The notes under the pieces were generated by a model that saw only the letters and a program-made list of their open reading frames with translations, ran no database searches and was not told the DNA's origin. A DNA stretch of 64,000 nt, taken from contig NZ_JABMII010000012.1 of assembly GCF_014884995.1 (NCBI RefSeq), positions 41,932 through 105,931 of the forward strand, written 5' to 3'. The position numbers and the translations under genes are program-made. How positions within the stretch are numbered: the first letter of the stretch is position 1; every line of letters begins with the position of its first letter. The DNA is from Spirabiliibacterium pneumoniae (GTDB lineage Bacteria; Pseudomonadota; Gammaproteobacteria; Enterobacterales; Pasteurellaceae). This document shows, piece by piece, positions 51,252 through 61,359 of this stretch.

Positions 51252-51491
51252 ATGTCTTTTGACTTGCTCGAACAACTTGACCAAAAAATTAAACAAGCCG
51301 TAGAAACGATTCAATTGCAACAACTGGAATTGGAAGAGTTGAAAGGCAAACACGATCAACTGCAAAATGAACTCAATCAAGTGCGCGAAGAGCGGGAAAA
51401 CCTCAACCGTGAAAAAGAGCGCCTTTATGAAGAGCGTAAAAATTGGGAAGACAAAGTGCGGTCTCTTCTTGGTCAAATTGATAACGTGTAA
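51252..51491 (+). CDS. zapB: Cell division protein ZapB
   Basis: ZapB is a small coiled-coil protein that joins the Z-ring to the chromosome terminus through ZapA and MatP. The 79 residues are one continuous heptad coiled coil from about 5 to 75, starting MSFDLLEQLDQKIKQAVETI. GAGG stands before the ATG, and a strong terminator follows. Confidence 0.93.
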   Translation: MSFDLLEQLDQKIKQAVETIQLQQLELEELKGKHDQLQNELNQVREERENLNREKERLYEERKNWEDKVRSLLGQIDNV

Positions 51492-51499
51492 CACCTACT

Positions 51500-51527
51500 A
51501 AACCGAGCGTTCTGCTCGGTTTTCTTT
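51500..51527 (+). terminator. Terminator after zapB
   Basis: AAACCGAGC and GCTCGGTTT pair with a five-base loop, followed by TCTTTT. It lies nine bases after the stop. Confidence 0.88.
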
Positions 51528-51656
51528 TGCGAATGTCGTCACAGTATTAATTTAAATATATAAAAATATTGTGATCTAAGCCTTAATTTTAAACCTTCCA
51601 GATTGTCAAAGTCCGTATTCTGTGCCACCCTGTAGTTAACCTAAAAGAGTTAGCGC

Positions 51657-51707
51657 AAGTGCGGTTAACAGGTTATACAAATAACAAATCAAGCCAACCG
51701 CACTTTT
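51657..51707 (+). repeat. Inverted uptake-sequence pair upstream of glgB
   Basis: AAGTGCGGTT and AACCGCACTT are 29 bases apart, about 45 bases before the glgB start. If within the glgB leader this could form a hairpin in the mRNA; otherwise it is just a pair of uptake sites. Confidence 0.5.
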
Positions 51708-51752
51708 CATCATTCGCTGATGGCGCTGAGCGTTTCAAGATGTGGAGAAAAT

Positions 51753-54002
51753 ATGGCTACTTTGGTTGATTTTGCAACAATTGATGCACTATTAAATGGC
51801 AAACACGCCGATCCTTTCGCCGTGCTAGGCATGCACGAAACCGACAACGGCATTGAAGTGCGGGTGTTGATGCCTGATGCTTCCAGTGTGACTATTATTG
51901 ATAAAGAAAGCCAAGATGAAGTCGTTGAGATGGAACGGTTGCATGACGATGGTTTTTTTGCAGTAGTCATTCCTAAACGCCACGATTTCTTTGCTTATCA
52001 ACTCAATGTGCATTGGGGACACGAAAGCCAATTGGTAGAAGATCCTTACCGTTTCCGCCCGATTTTATCTGATCTTGATAACTGGCTGTTGGCGGAAGGC
52101 ACACATTATCGTCCGTATGAAAAACTGGGCGCCCATTTCATTGAAATTGATGGCGTGGCAGGGGTGAACTTTATTTTATGGGCGCCGAATGCCAAGCGTG
52201 TATCTGTGGTGGGGGATTTCAACTTCTGGGACGGACGGCGTCACCCGATGCGTTTTCACCCTGAAAACGGCCTATGGGAAATTTTTATCCCGAAAGTGGC
52301 GCTCGGTGAGCTGTATAAATATGAATTGCTTGATGCCAACGACAATATTCGCCTTAAAGCAGATCCGTTCGCTTTTGCCTCACAATTGCGCCCAGATACC
52401 GCCTCGCAGGTCAGCGTCTTACCTGACATTATCCCGATGACGGAGAAACGCAAAAAAACCAATGCCTTTGACGCACCTGTATCGATTTATGAGGTGCATT
52501 TGGGATCGTGGCGGCGCAATGTGGAAAACAATTTTTGGCTCAATTATGAGCAGATCGCCGATGAACTGATTCCATATGTTAAAGAAATGGGATTTACCCA
52601 TATTGAATTAATGCCAATCAATGAATACCCATTTGATGGTTCATGGGGCTATCAGCCCTTAGGACTTTATTCTCCAACCAGTCGTTTTGGTAGTCCGCAA
52701 CAGCTACTTAATTTTATTCAACGTGCCCACGATGAGGGCATTAATGTCATTCTTGATTGGGTACCAGGGCATTTCCCAAGTGATACTCATGGGCTGGCCT
52801 ACTTTGATGGTACCGCACTTTATGAACATGCCGACCCGCGTGAAGGCTACCACCAAGATTGGAATACGCTGATTTATAACTACGGTCGTAATGAGGTGAA
52901 AAACTTCCTTGCTGGTAATGGACTCTATTGGCTGGAACGCTTTGGGCTAGATGGTTTGCGAGTAGATGCCGTGGCGTCGATGATTTATCGTGACTATTCG
53001 CGCAAAGAGGGCGAGTGGATCCCAAATCAATATGGTGGACGTGAAAATATTGAGGCCATTGAGTTTTTGAAACACACCAATTATGTCATTGGCAACGAAA
53101 TGGACGGTGCAGCGACCATTGCCGAGGAGTCCACCTCGTTCCCAGGCATCACCAATCCGCCAGAAATGGGGGGATTAGGATTCCATTATAAATGGAATAT
53201 GGGCTGGATGAATGACACGCTCTCTTATATGAAACTCGATCCAATTTATCGCCAATATCACCACGATAAACTGACCTTTGGTATGTTGTATAACTACACC
53301 GAAAATTTTATTTTGCCACTTTCGCACGACGAAGTGGTGCATGGCAAAGGCTCATTGGTAGACAAAATGCCAGGTGATGCGTGGCAAAAATTTGCTAATC
53401 TGCGTGCTTATTACGGCTATATGTGGGGGCACCCAGGCAAAAAACTATTATTTATGGGCAATGAATTTGCACAAGGTCGTGAGTGGAATTATCAAGAAAG
53501 CCTCGATTGGTTCTTGCTCGACGAAGCTAACGGAGGCCCATGGCACAAAGGTGTACAAAATTTGGTCAAAGACCTAAACCACCTTTACACCGCCACACCA
53601 GCGCTCTATCAACTCGACTTTGACCCCGCTGGCTTTGAGTGGCTGGTGGTAGATGATGCGCAAAACTCAGTCTTCGCCTTTGCTCGCCGTGATCGTGATG
53701 GTAATGAGGTGATTGTGGTGAGCAATTTCACCCCAGTGCCAAGAGAGAACTACCGAATCGGCGTAGCGCAAGCGGGCGAATATCATGAGGTGCTCAACAG
53801 TGACTCGCATTTCTACGGTGGTTCCAACGTGGGCAATATGGGCGCGTGCCACACTGAAGCGGTTTCAAGCCACGGCAAAGCACATTCATTGAGCTTGACC
53901 ATTCCGCCACTGGCGACCATCTTTTTGCAGCGCCAACACAATGAGACCCCAGAGCAGGATGCGACAACACAAGCAGTCGCGCAAGATAAAGATGAAGAGT
54001 AA
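51753..54002 (+). CDS. glgB: 1,4-alpha-glucan branching enzyme
   Basis: GlgB makes the alpha-1,6 branches of glycogen. The 749 residues have an N-terminal carbohydrate-binding module (N2 type, about 120-220), and a family 13 barrel: [29 protein letters not shown] (nucleophile aspartate), TIAEESTSF (acid/base glutamate) and [14 protein letters not shown] start at MATLVDFAT with GTGGAG upstream; another in-frame ATG 33 bases earlier lacks family support. The last 20 residues are polar and acidic beyond the usual end. It leads glgBXCAP. Confidence 0.95.
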   Translation: MATLVDFATIDALLNGKHADPFAVLGMHETDNGIEVRVLMPDASSVTIIDKESQDEVVEMERLHDDGFFAVVIPKRHDFFAYQLNVHWGHESQLVEDPYRFRPILSDLDNWLLAEGTHYRPYEKLGAHFIEIDGVAGVNFILWAPNAKRVSVVGDFNFWDGRRHPMRFHPENGLWEIFIPKVALGELYKYELLDANDNIRLKADPFAFASQLRPDTASQVSVLPDIIPMTEKRKKTNAFDAPVSIYEVHLGSWRRNVENNFWLNYEQIADELIPYVKEMGFTHIELMPINEYPFDGSWGYQPLGLYSPTSRFGSPQQLLNFIQRAHDEGINVILDWVPGHFPSDTHGLAYFDGTALYEHADPREGYHQDWNTLIYNYGRNEVKNFLAGNGLYWLERFGLDGLRVDAVASMIYRDYSRKEGEWIPNQYGGRENIEAIEFLKHTNYVIGNEMDGAATIAEESTSFPGITNPPEMGGLGFHYKWNMGWMNDTLSYMKLDPIYRQYHHDKLTFGMLYNYTENFILPLSHDEVVHGKGSLVDKMPGDAWQKFANLRAYYGYMWGHPGKKLLFMGNEFAQGREWNYQESLDWFLLDEANGGPWHKGVQNLVKDLNHLYTATPALYQLDFDPAGFEWLVVDDAQNSVFAFARRDRDGNEVIVVSNFTPVPRENYRIGVAQAGEYHEVLNSDSHFYGGSNVGNMGACHTEAVSSHGKAHSLSLTIPPLATIFLQRQHNETPEQDATTQAVAQDKDEE

Positions 54003-54008
54003 GCGGCT

Positions 54009-55985
54009 ATGGCAGTCATTGGGCGAGTAAAAGCGGGTGTGAGTGCGCCATTGGGGGCATCACATCAGGTGATTGAGGGCGTTGAGGGCATTAATTTTGC
54101 GCTCTTTTCTGAGCATGCCACGCTGGTGGAGCTGTGCTTGTTTTCACGCAGTGGACGTGAACATCGTTTTCGTATGCAGTGTGATAATGCACATATTTGG
54201 TCGGTATTTTTGGTGGGTATGCAAAGTGCGGTTCAATACGGCTTTCGCGTACATGGCAATACGGATGCGGCGCAAGGTTTGTTTTTTAATCCGCAAAAAG
54301 TCTTGCTTGACCCGTATGCCAAGGCGGTATCCCACAAACCGCACTTTGATGATGAATCATTGCTGCTCTTTGATTTTACTAACGATTTAGACAACAGCAG
54401 CGTGGCGCCGAAGGCAATGGTGGTGAGCGATGATTTTCGCTGGCAAGACGATGCGCCACCGAATACGCCATGGTCGCAAACCGTGATTTATGAGCTGCAT
54501 GTCAAAGGCTTTAGCCAGCTTAACGAGCGCATTCCTCAAGCTCTGCGTGGAACTTATGCAGGCCTTGCGCACCCAGTGTCAGTGAATTATTTGAAAGAAT
54601 TAGGCATTACCGCAGTAGAGCTAATGCCAGTAGCATTTCATGCTGATGAGCTGCATTTGCAACAAAAAGGGCTGAGTAATTATTGGGGTTACAACACGCT
54701 TGCTCCGATGGCGGTAGAAAGTGATTATGCCAGCAATCGTGCGGCGGCGCTGAGCGAGTTTAAACAGCTGGTGAAAACCTTGCATCAAGCGGGGATTGAG
54801 GTGATTTTAGATGTGGTGTTCAACCACACGGCGGACTCTGACGCCAAGCAGCCAACCTTAAGCCAGCGCGGTATTGATAATAAAAATTACTACTGGTTGG
54901 ACGAACAAGGGCGTTATCACAACTGGACAGGCTGCGGCAATGTGCTCAATTGCAGCCAGCCCAATGTGCGCCAATGGGTGCTGGATTGCCTGCGCTATTG
55001 GGTGAGCGAGTGCCATGTGGACGGTTTCCGTTTCGATTTAGCCACCGTGCTTGGGCGTGAACCGCACTTTAATCGTGATGCGGCGCTGTTTCAGGCGATT
55101 GCTGAAGACCCTATTTTGCGCGAGAAAAAGTTCATCGCCGAGCCTTGGGATATTGGCTGGGGCGGCTATCAGTTAGGCCATTTCCCGCCTTATTTTGCGC
55201 AGTGGAATGACCGTTTTCGTGATGATATGCGCGCTTTTTGGCTGCATTATCGTGGCACAATGGGGCTATTTGCTCAACGCTGGAGTGGCTCAAGCGATAT
55301 TTTTCAAGCCCGCAGTTTGCCGTTTGCCAGCATCAATTATATCTGTTCGCACGACGGCTACACCGCCCACGACTTAGTTACTTATGAGCAAAAATACAAC
55401 TGGGCGAATGGCGAAGAAAATCGTGATGGCCACAACGACAACATCAATAACAATTTTGGTGTGGAAGGGGAATGTGATGATGTCGTTATTAAGCAAAAAC
55501 GCCAAGCCGCGCTCCAAGGTATGCTGGCGACCGCACTTTTAGCACACGGCACACCGATGTTGTTAAGTGGTGATGAACTCGGGCACAGCCAGCAAGGCAA
55601 CAACAATGCCTATTGCCAAGACAACGCCACCACATGGCTTAATTGGGCACAAGCTGATTGGGCACTATATGACTACGTTAAAGCGCTCATTGCGCTGCGC
55701 AAGCAAATTGCCGCACTCAATCAATCTCAATGGCTTGATGACAGCCAAGTGGCGTGGTTTGACTGCGCGGGCATACCGATGAGCGTTAGCGCATGGGAGG
55801 ATAGTCAGTCAATAGGTTTTCAAATTTTATTGAATGAGTGCTGGTTGCTGTTAATTAACCGCACTTATGAACATCAGCACTTTCAACTAATTGAAGGCCA
55901 ATGGCATAGTGTGTTAGCACCTTTAGAGAGTATTCAGAATAGTGTTGAGCTACCAAGTGCAGGAATTTATGTGTTTACTCGGTAA
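54009..55985 (+). CDS. glgX: Glycogen debranching enzyme GlgX
   Basis: GlgX hydrolyses alpha-1,6 branches left after phosphorylase action. The 658 residues have an N-terminal CBM48 module (INFALFSEHATLVELCLF), then a family 13 barrel with DVVFNHTADSD, VDGFRFDLATVLGREP (nucleophile aspartate), FIAEPWDIG (acid/base glutamate) and SHDGYTAHDL. It starts six bases after glgB. Four or five uptake sequences lie inside. Confidence 0.95.
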   Translation: MAVIGRVKAGVSAPLGASHQVIEGVEGINFALFSEHATLVELCLFSRSGREHRFRMQCDNAHIWSVFLVGMQSAVQYGFRVHGNTDAAQGLFFNPQKVLLDPYAKAVSHKPHFDDESLLLFDFTNDLDNSSVAPKAMVVSDDFRWQDDAPPNTPWSQTVIYELHVKGFSQLNERIPQALRGTYAGLAHPVSVNYLKELGITAVELMPVAFHADELHLQQKGLSNYWGYNTLAPMAVESDYASNRAAALSEFKQLVKTLHQAGIEVILDVVFNHTADSDAKQPTLSQRGIDNKNYYWLDEQGRYHNWTGCGNVLNCSQPNVRQWVLDCLRYWVSECHVDGFRFDLATVLGREPHFNRDAALFQAIAEDPILREKKFIAEPWDIGWGGYQLGHFPPYFAQWNDRFRDDMRAFWLHYRGTMGLFAQRWSGSSDIFQARSLPFASINYICSHDGYTAHDLVTYEQKYNWANGEENRDGHNDNINNNFGVEGECDDVVIKQKRQAALQGMLATALLAHGTPMLLSGDELGHSQQGNNNAYCQDNATTWLNWAQADWALYDYVKALIALRKQIAALNQSQWLDDSQVAWFDCAGIPMSVSAWEDSQSIGFQILLNECWLLLINRTYEHQHFQLIEGQWHSVLAPLESIQNSVELPSAGIYVFTR

Positions 55986-56041
55986 ATCTGGTTGTATTAC
56001 CGTGCAACGTTGTTATTTTGGTATTTAACGAGGAAAAAGTT

Positions 56042-57334
56042 ATGGACGAGATTTTGAAAAAATCACCAAGTATGTTACGCATCACTGATGATACTTTGGT
56101 GCTCATTTTGGCAGGGGGTCGTGGCTCACGTTTGTATGAATTGACAGATAAACGCGCCAAGCCTGCGGTGTATTTTGGGGGATCTTGTCGTATTATCGAC
56201 TTTGCCCTATCCAACTGCATCAACTCCAATCTCAATCGTATTGGCGTAGTGACTCAGTATATGGCGCACTCACTCTTGCGCCATCTTCAACACGGTTGGT
56301 CATTCCTACCGCGTGAACGCAATGAGTTTGTTGATATGCTTCCAGCGCGCCAACAATTAGATGACAGCACATGGTATCGTGGTACAGCTGATGCAGTGTA
56401 TCAAAACTGCGATATTATGAAAAATCACTACCGCCCGAAATATGTGTTAATCCTCGCAGGTGACCACATTTATAAAATGAATTATGCGCAAATGCTGCTT
56501 GATCACGTTTCCAGCGGCGCAAAATGCACCGTTGGCTGCATTGAAGTCGAAAAAGAAAAAGCCACTGAATTTGGCGTAATGGCGGTGAATGAAAATTTAC
56601 AAGTAACCGACTTCATTGAAAAACCAGCTAATCCACCAACAATGAAAGGTCGTCCAGATACATCTCTTGCCTCAATGGGGATTTATGTATTCGACGCCGA
56701 TTATTTGTACGACATTTTAGAGCGCGAATTTGTTAAACCAGAATCCAGTCATGACTTTGGTAAAGACATTATCCCACAAGCGTTAAAAGAAGGTGTGCTG
56801 TATGCGCATCCGTTTAGCCGTTCTTGCATGGGGCGCAACCCTGAAGGGGAAATTTACTGGCGTGATGTGGGCACTTTGGATGCTTTCTGGGAAGCCAATA
56901 TCGATCTTGTGACCGAAAATCCACAATTAGATATTTTCGATCAACGTTGGCCAATTCGTTCTAACCCAAAACAAACCTTCCCATCGAAGTTTTTCTACAA
57001 ACATTTGCGCAAAACCCGTGCACTAGACAACTCGATCGTGGCGGGCGGTTGTATCATCAACGATGCAATTATCAGTAACTCAGTATTGTTCGATAATGTG
57101 GTGGCAGAAGAAGGTTCACAGGTGGAATATTCTGTGATTTTGCCAGAAGTGACTATTGGTAAAGATGCCGTGATTAAACGTGCCATTATTGATCGTCACT
57201 GTGTTATCCCTGAAGGCATGGAAATTGGTGTTGATTTGAGACTCGACGCTGAACGCTTCCGTGTTAGTAAAGGAGGCGTGGTATTGGTCACTGAACGCAT
57301 GTTGAGAAAGTTGCAACCTAGCGACGCCAAATAA
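56042..57334 (+). CDS. glgC: Glucose-1-phosphate adenylyltransferase
   Basis: GlgC makes ADP-glucose from ATP and glucose-1-phosphate, the committed and allosterically regulated step of glycogen synthesis. The 430 residues show LILAGGRGSRLYELTDKRAK, GTADAVYQN, ILAGDHIYKMNY, FIEKPANPP and YWRDVGTLDAFWEANIDL, with a C-terminal beta-helix domain. GAGGAAAAA stands before the chosen ATG. It is 56 bases after glgX. Confidence 0.97.
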   Translation: MDEILKKSPSMLRITDDTLVLILAGGRGSRLYELTDKRAKPAVYFGGSCRIIDFALSNCINSNLNRIGVVTQYMAHSLLRHLQHGWSFLPRERNEFVDMLPARQQLDDSTWYRGTADAVYQNCDIMKNHYRPKYVLILAGDHIYKMNYAQMLLDHVSSGAKCTVGCIEVEKEKATEFGVMAVNENLQVTDFIEKPANPPTMKGRPDTSLASMGIYVFDADYLYDILEREFVKPESSHDFGKDIIPQALKEGVLYAHPFSRSCMGRNPEGEIYWRDVGTLDAFWEANIDLVTENPQLDIFDQRWPIRSNPKQTFPSKFFYKHLRKTRALDNSIVAGGCIINDAIISNSVLFDNVVAEEGSQVEYSVILPEVTIGKDAVIKRAIIDRHCVIPEGMEIGVDLRLDAERFRVSKGGVVLVTERMLRKLQPSDAK

Positions 57335-57344
57335 TAAATCCGCT

Positions 57345-57378
57345 AAACCGCACTTTGCATCGGTAAAGTGCGGTTTTT
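57345..57378 (+). terminator. Uptake-sequence hairpin inside the glg operon
   Basis: AAACCGCACTTT and its complement form a 12-base stem with an eight-base loop, followed by TT. It stands between glgC and glgA. Read-through must occur unless glgA has its own promoter, so it may lower glgA and glgP relative to glgBXC. Confidence 0.65.
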
Positions 57379-57401
57379 CATGACAAAAATTAGGACGTAT
57401 T

Positions 57402-58838
57402 ATGAGAATTTTACACGTTTGTTCGGAGTTATATCCACTACTGAAAACAGGGGGCTTGGCAGATGTGACGGGCGCTTTGCCGTTTGCACAACAACAAAAT
57501 GGTGATGATGTGCGCGTGCTGATGCCCGCCTATCCTGCTGTGATCGGCGGCTTGCCACCGTCCACCGAGGTGGGCACCTACGCCACCTTTGCCGGCTGGG
57601 TCACTTTGCGTTATACCGACTACAATGGCTTAGGGATCTATTTAATTGATGCACCGCACTTATATCAACGCGAAGGCAATCCGTATCACGATCAGTGGTA
57701 TAATGATTATGCTGATAACTATAAACGCTTTGCATTGTTGGGCTGGTTTGGGGCTGAATTGGGTGCAGGATTAGATAGCTGGTGGAAAGCCGATGTGGTA
57801 CACGCCCACGACTGGCATGCTGGCATGGCGTGCGCCTATTTGGCTGCGAAAGGCCGCCCAGCCAAATCCGTGTTTACCATCCACAATCTTGCCTATCAAG
57901 GCATGTTTAGCTTTCATCATATGTATGAAATTGGTTTGCCACTGGAGATGTTTAACGTCAACGGCGTGGAGCTTAATGGGCAAATTTCTTACCTCAAAGC
58001 GGGGCTTTATTATGCCGATCACGTCACCGCCGTAAGCCCAACTTACGCCCGCGAAATCACCACCCCTGAATATGCCTATGGGCTTGAAGGGCTGTTGTCT
58101 ACATTGATGTATGAGGGGCGATTAAGTGGCGTGTTAAATGGAGTGGATTACAGCATTTGGAACCCCGCCATTGACGGCGCGCTGCCAGCGAACTATCAGC
58201 TGGGTAATATGAAAGGCAAAACTGAGTGTAAGCTTGCACTGCAACGCGCATTTAATCTGCCTGAAAATAAAAATGCACAAGTGTTTGTCATGGTCACTCG
58301 CTTAACCGCCCAAAAAGGCGTGGATATGCTGCTTGAAGCGTTACCGCACGTGCTCAATGACAATATGCAGTTTATTTTGCTTGGCTCTGGGGATAGTTAC
58401 TTTGAAGAGGCATTTTGTCATTTGCGTGACAATTTCCCTGAACAAATTGGGGTTGAAATTGGCTATAACGAAAAACTCTCTCACTTGGTCATTGCGGGGG
58501 GGGATGTGATTTTAGTGCCAAGTCGTTTTGAGCCTTGTGGATTAACACAACTATATGGGTTAAAATATGGCACCTTGCCATTAGTAAGAGCAACGGGCGG
58601 GCTTGCGGATACAGTCGTAGCCAGCCATAAAGACAGTATTAAACAACGAACAGCCACCGGCTTTGTGTTTGAACATGCCAATGCACAAGGGTTAATTTGG
58701 GCATTTGAGCAGGCGCAAACATTGTGGCGTGCTAAACCGCAATGGTACAAAGTTCGTATTGATGCGATGGAAGCGGATTTCAGCTGGAATATCGCCGCTG
58801 AGAAATACGCTGTAATTTATCACAGTTTATTTAATTAA
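57402..58838 (+). CDS. glgA: Glycogen synthase (ADP-glucose)
   Basis: GlgA extends alpha-1,4-glucan chains from ADP-glucose. The 478 residues of the GT5 family show the ADP-glucose-binding KTGGLADV at residues 15-22, the HDWHAGMA segment, VTRLTAQKG, and the C-terminal SRFEPCGLTQLYGLKYGT with a catalytic glutamate, then ATGGLADTV. The start has the conserved MRILHVCSELYPL. Confidence 0.97.
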   Translation: MRILHVCSELYPLLKTGGLADVTGALPFAQQQNGDDVRVLMPAYPAVIGGLPPSTEVGTYATFAGWVTLRYTDYNGLGIYLIDAPHLYQREGNPYHDQWYNDYADNYKRFALLGWFGAELGAGLDSWWKADVVHAHDWHAGMACAYLAAKGRPAKSVFTIHNLAYQGMFSFHHMYEIGLPLEMFNVNGVELNGQISYLKAGLYYADHVTAVSPTYAREITTPEYAYGLEGLLSTLMYEGRLSGVLNGVDYSIWNPAIDGALPANYQLGNMKGKTECKLALQRAFNLPENKNAQVFVMVTRLTAQKGVDMLLEALPHVLNDNMQFILLGSGDSYFEEAFCHLRDNFPEQIGVEIGYNEKLSHLVIAGGDVILVPSRFEPCGLTQLYGLKYGTLPLVRATGGLADTVVASHKDSIKQRTATGFVFEHANAQGLIWAFEQAQTLWRAKPQWYKVRIDAMEADFSWNIAAEKYAVIYHSLFN

Positions 58839-58871
58839 CGACATTACACTCATCAAAAGGAAGTTAATCCA

Positions 58872-61313
58872 ATGGTTAATCCAATTATCCACCCAACGCC
58901 GCAGGACAGCGTTGAAGGTGTGAAAAACTCTATTGTTTACAAACTGATCTATGCTATCGGCCGTGACCCAAGTGTGGCGAGCCAACGTGACTGGCTTAAT
59001 GCAACCTTACTTGCCGTGCGTGATTTAGTGTCCGATGGCTGGCTAAAAACACAACGTGCCACGCAATCTCAAGGCTGCCGCCGCGTGTATTATCTTTCAA
59101 TGGAATTTTTAATGGGACGCACGCTCTCTAACGCTATGATGGCAGTGGGGGTATATGACACCGTGCGCGAAGCACTGGAAGAGCTTGGCTTGGATGTGGA
59201 AGAAATTATCGAAAAAGAAGTCGATCCAGGTTTAGGTAACGGTGGTTTAGGCCGTTTAGCAGCATGTTTTCTTGATTCCATTGCCACCTTAAATCTGCCA
59301 GGTATGGGCTATGGTATCCGTTATGAATACGGTATGTTCCGCCAAGAAATTGTCGACAGCCAACAAGTTGAACGCCCAGATGCATGGCTTGAAAAAGGTG
59401 TACCATGGGAATTTGTACGCCCAACTAAACGCTATATTGTTGAGTTTGGTGGCCACATTGAATGTGAAACTAACGATGGCAAATGCAACTGGGTTGATAC
59501 TACCCAAATTACCGCACTTGGCTATGATCAAATCATCCCAGGCTATGAAACAGAGATGTCTAACAGCTTGCGTTTATGGTCTGCCAACGCAGGTGACGTG
59601 TTTGACTTAAACAAATTTAACCGCGGCGACTATTTTGCGGCAATGGAGCAACAAAACAGCTCTGAAAATGTCTCCCGTGTGCTTTACCCTGACGATTCCA
59701 CTTACGCTGGCCGTGAACTGCGCTTGCGTCAAGAGTATTTCCTTGTATCAGCCTCATTACAAGATATTTTGCACCGTCACTATTGGGAATATAAAACCTA
59801 CGATAATCTCGCTGAAAAAGTGTCTATTCACTTAAACGATACTCACCCAGTATTGGCTATTCCTGAATTGATGCGTCTTTTAATTGATAAAGAGGGTTTC
59901 AGTTGGGAGAAAGCGTGGGAAATTACTCAAAAAGTTTTCTCCTACACCAATCATACTCTGATGGGCGAAGCATTAGAAACATGGCCAGTGGATATGATGG
60001 GCGCGATTTTGCCACGCCATTTAAAATTGATTTTGGAAATCAATGAAACATTCTTAGAAAGCATCAAAGCACACACTGCCAAAGATCCTGACCTTATTCG
60101 TCGAGTATCATTAATTGACGAAAACGACGGGCGCAAAGTGCGTATGGCATGGCTTGCCGTTGTTGCCTCACACAAAGTTAACGGTGTGGCTAAACTACAC
60201 TCGGATTTAATGGTGAAATCTATTTTTGCTGATTTTGCTAAAATTTATCCTGATCGCTTCTGTAATATGACCAACGGGATCACCCCGCGTCGCTGGATTG
60301 GTGTGGCTAACCCTGGGCTTTCTGCGGTATTCGATCAATACATTGGACGTGCTTGGCGCAAAGATTTAAGCCACCTCACTGAGCTTAAACAATATGCTGA
60401 CTTCCCGAAATTTATGCAAGAAGTGCGTGAAGTGAAAAAAGCTAATAAAGTGAAATTGGCCAACTACATTGCCCATAATCTGAACATTGTGGTCAATCCA
60501 GATTCACTGTTTGATGTGCAAATCAAACGTATTCACGAATATAAGCGTCAATATTTGAATTTGTTACACATCATCGCGCGTTACAACACCATTTTACGCA
60601 ATCCTGAGAAAGATTGGACACCGCGCGTGTTTATCATCGCGGGTAAAGCAGCGTCGGCCTATTATGCAGCTAAACAAATCATTCGCTTGATCAACGACGT
60701 AGCCAAAGTGATCAACAACGACATGCGCGTGCATGACAAACTGAAATTGGTGTTTATCCCAAACTACAGTGTGAGCTTAGCGCAATTAATCATTCCAGCT
60801 GCTGATGTGTCAGAGCAAATTTCACTGGCTGGAACCGAGGCATCAGGTACGAGCAATATGAAATTCGCTCTCAACGGTGCGTTGACAATCGGTACGCTCG
60901 ATGGCGCGAACGTGGAGATTTTGCAAAATGTGGGCGAAGAAAATATCTTTATCTTCGGTAACACTGTTGAGCAAGTTGAAGAGTTACGCCGCAATGGGTA
61001 TAACCCAGCGCAATACTATGAAAACGACCCACAACTGCGTGAAGCAATCCAGCAAGTCACCAGTGGCTTCTTCAACCCTGAAGAGCCTGGTCGTTATCAG
61101 TCTTTCTCACCGTTTAGCGATTTCTATCAAGCCTTTGCGGATTTCCGTAGCTATGTGGATACACAAGAAAAAATTGATGAAATCTACCGCGATCAAGATG
61201 TGTGGGTAGCTAAAGCGATCCAAAATATCGTCAACATGAGTTACTTCTCATCCGACCGCACCATTCAGGAATATGCCGATGAAATTTGGCATTTAAAACC
61301 TGTAAAACTGTGA
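58872..61313 (+). CDS. glgP: Glycogen phosphorylase
   Basis: GlgP releases glucose-1-phosphate from glycogen using phosphate and pyridoxal phosphate. The 813 residues match family GT35: [48 protein letters not shown], and the PLP lysine in [27 protein letters not shown] stands before the ATG. It ends the operon ahead of a strong terminator. No uptake sequence follows beyond about 59.5 kb. Confidence 0.97.
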   Translation: MVNPIIHPTPQDSVEGVKNSIVYKLIYAIGRDPSVASQRDWLNATLLAVRDLVSDGWLKTQRATQSQGCRRVYYLSMEFLMGRTLSNAMMAVGVYDTVREALEELGLDVEEIIEKEVDPGLGNGGLGRLAACFLDSIATLNLPGMGYGIRYEYGMFRQEIVDSQQVERPDAWLEKGVPWEFVRPTKRYIVEFGGHIECETNDGKCNWVDTTQITALGYDQIIPGYETEMSNSLRLWSANAGDVFDLNKFNRGDYFAAMEQQNSSENVSRVLYPDDSTYAGRELRLRQEYFLVSASLQDILHRHYWEYKTYDNLAEKVSIHLNDTHPVLAIPELMRLLIDKEGFSWEKAWEITQKVFSYTNHTLMGEALETWPVDMMGAILPRHLKLILEINETFLESIKAHTAKDPDLIRRVSLIDENDGRKVRMAWLAVVASHKVNGVAKLHSDLMVKSIFADFAKIYPDRFCNMTNGITPRRWIGVANPGLSAVFDQYIGRAWRKDLSHLTELKQYADFPKFMQEVREVKKANKVKLANYIAHNLNIVVNPDSLFDVQIKRIHEYKRQYLNLLHIIARYNTILRNPEKDWTPRVFIIAGKAASAYYAAKQIIRLINDVAKVINNDMRVHDKLKLVFIPNYSVSLAQLIIPAADVSEQISLAGTEASGTSNMKFALNGALTIGTLDGANVEILQNVGEENIFIFGNTVEQVEELRRNGYNPAQYYENDPQLREAIQQVTSGFFNPEEPGRYQSFSPFSDFYQAFADFRSYVDTQEKIDEIYRDQDVWVAKAIQNIVNMSYFSSDRTIQEYADEIWHLKPVKL

Positions 61314-61331
61314 TTTCATATACAGTTGATC

Positions 61332-61357
61332 AAAACGGCGCTTAGCGCCGTTTTTTA
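61332..61357 (+). terminator. Terminator after glgP
   Basis: AAAACGGCGC and GCGCCGTTTT pair tightly around a three-base loop, followed by a T-run. It marks the end of the glycogen operon. Confidence 0.9.
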
Positions 61358-61359
61358 TT

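Noticed and set aside
51560..51590. Possible CRP site (TTGTGATCT) upstream of glgB
   Set aside because: Only the left half matches; the right half agrees at two of five positions.
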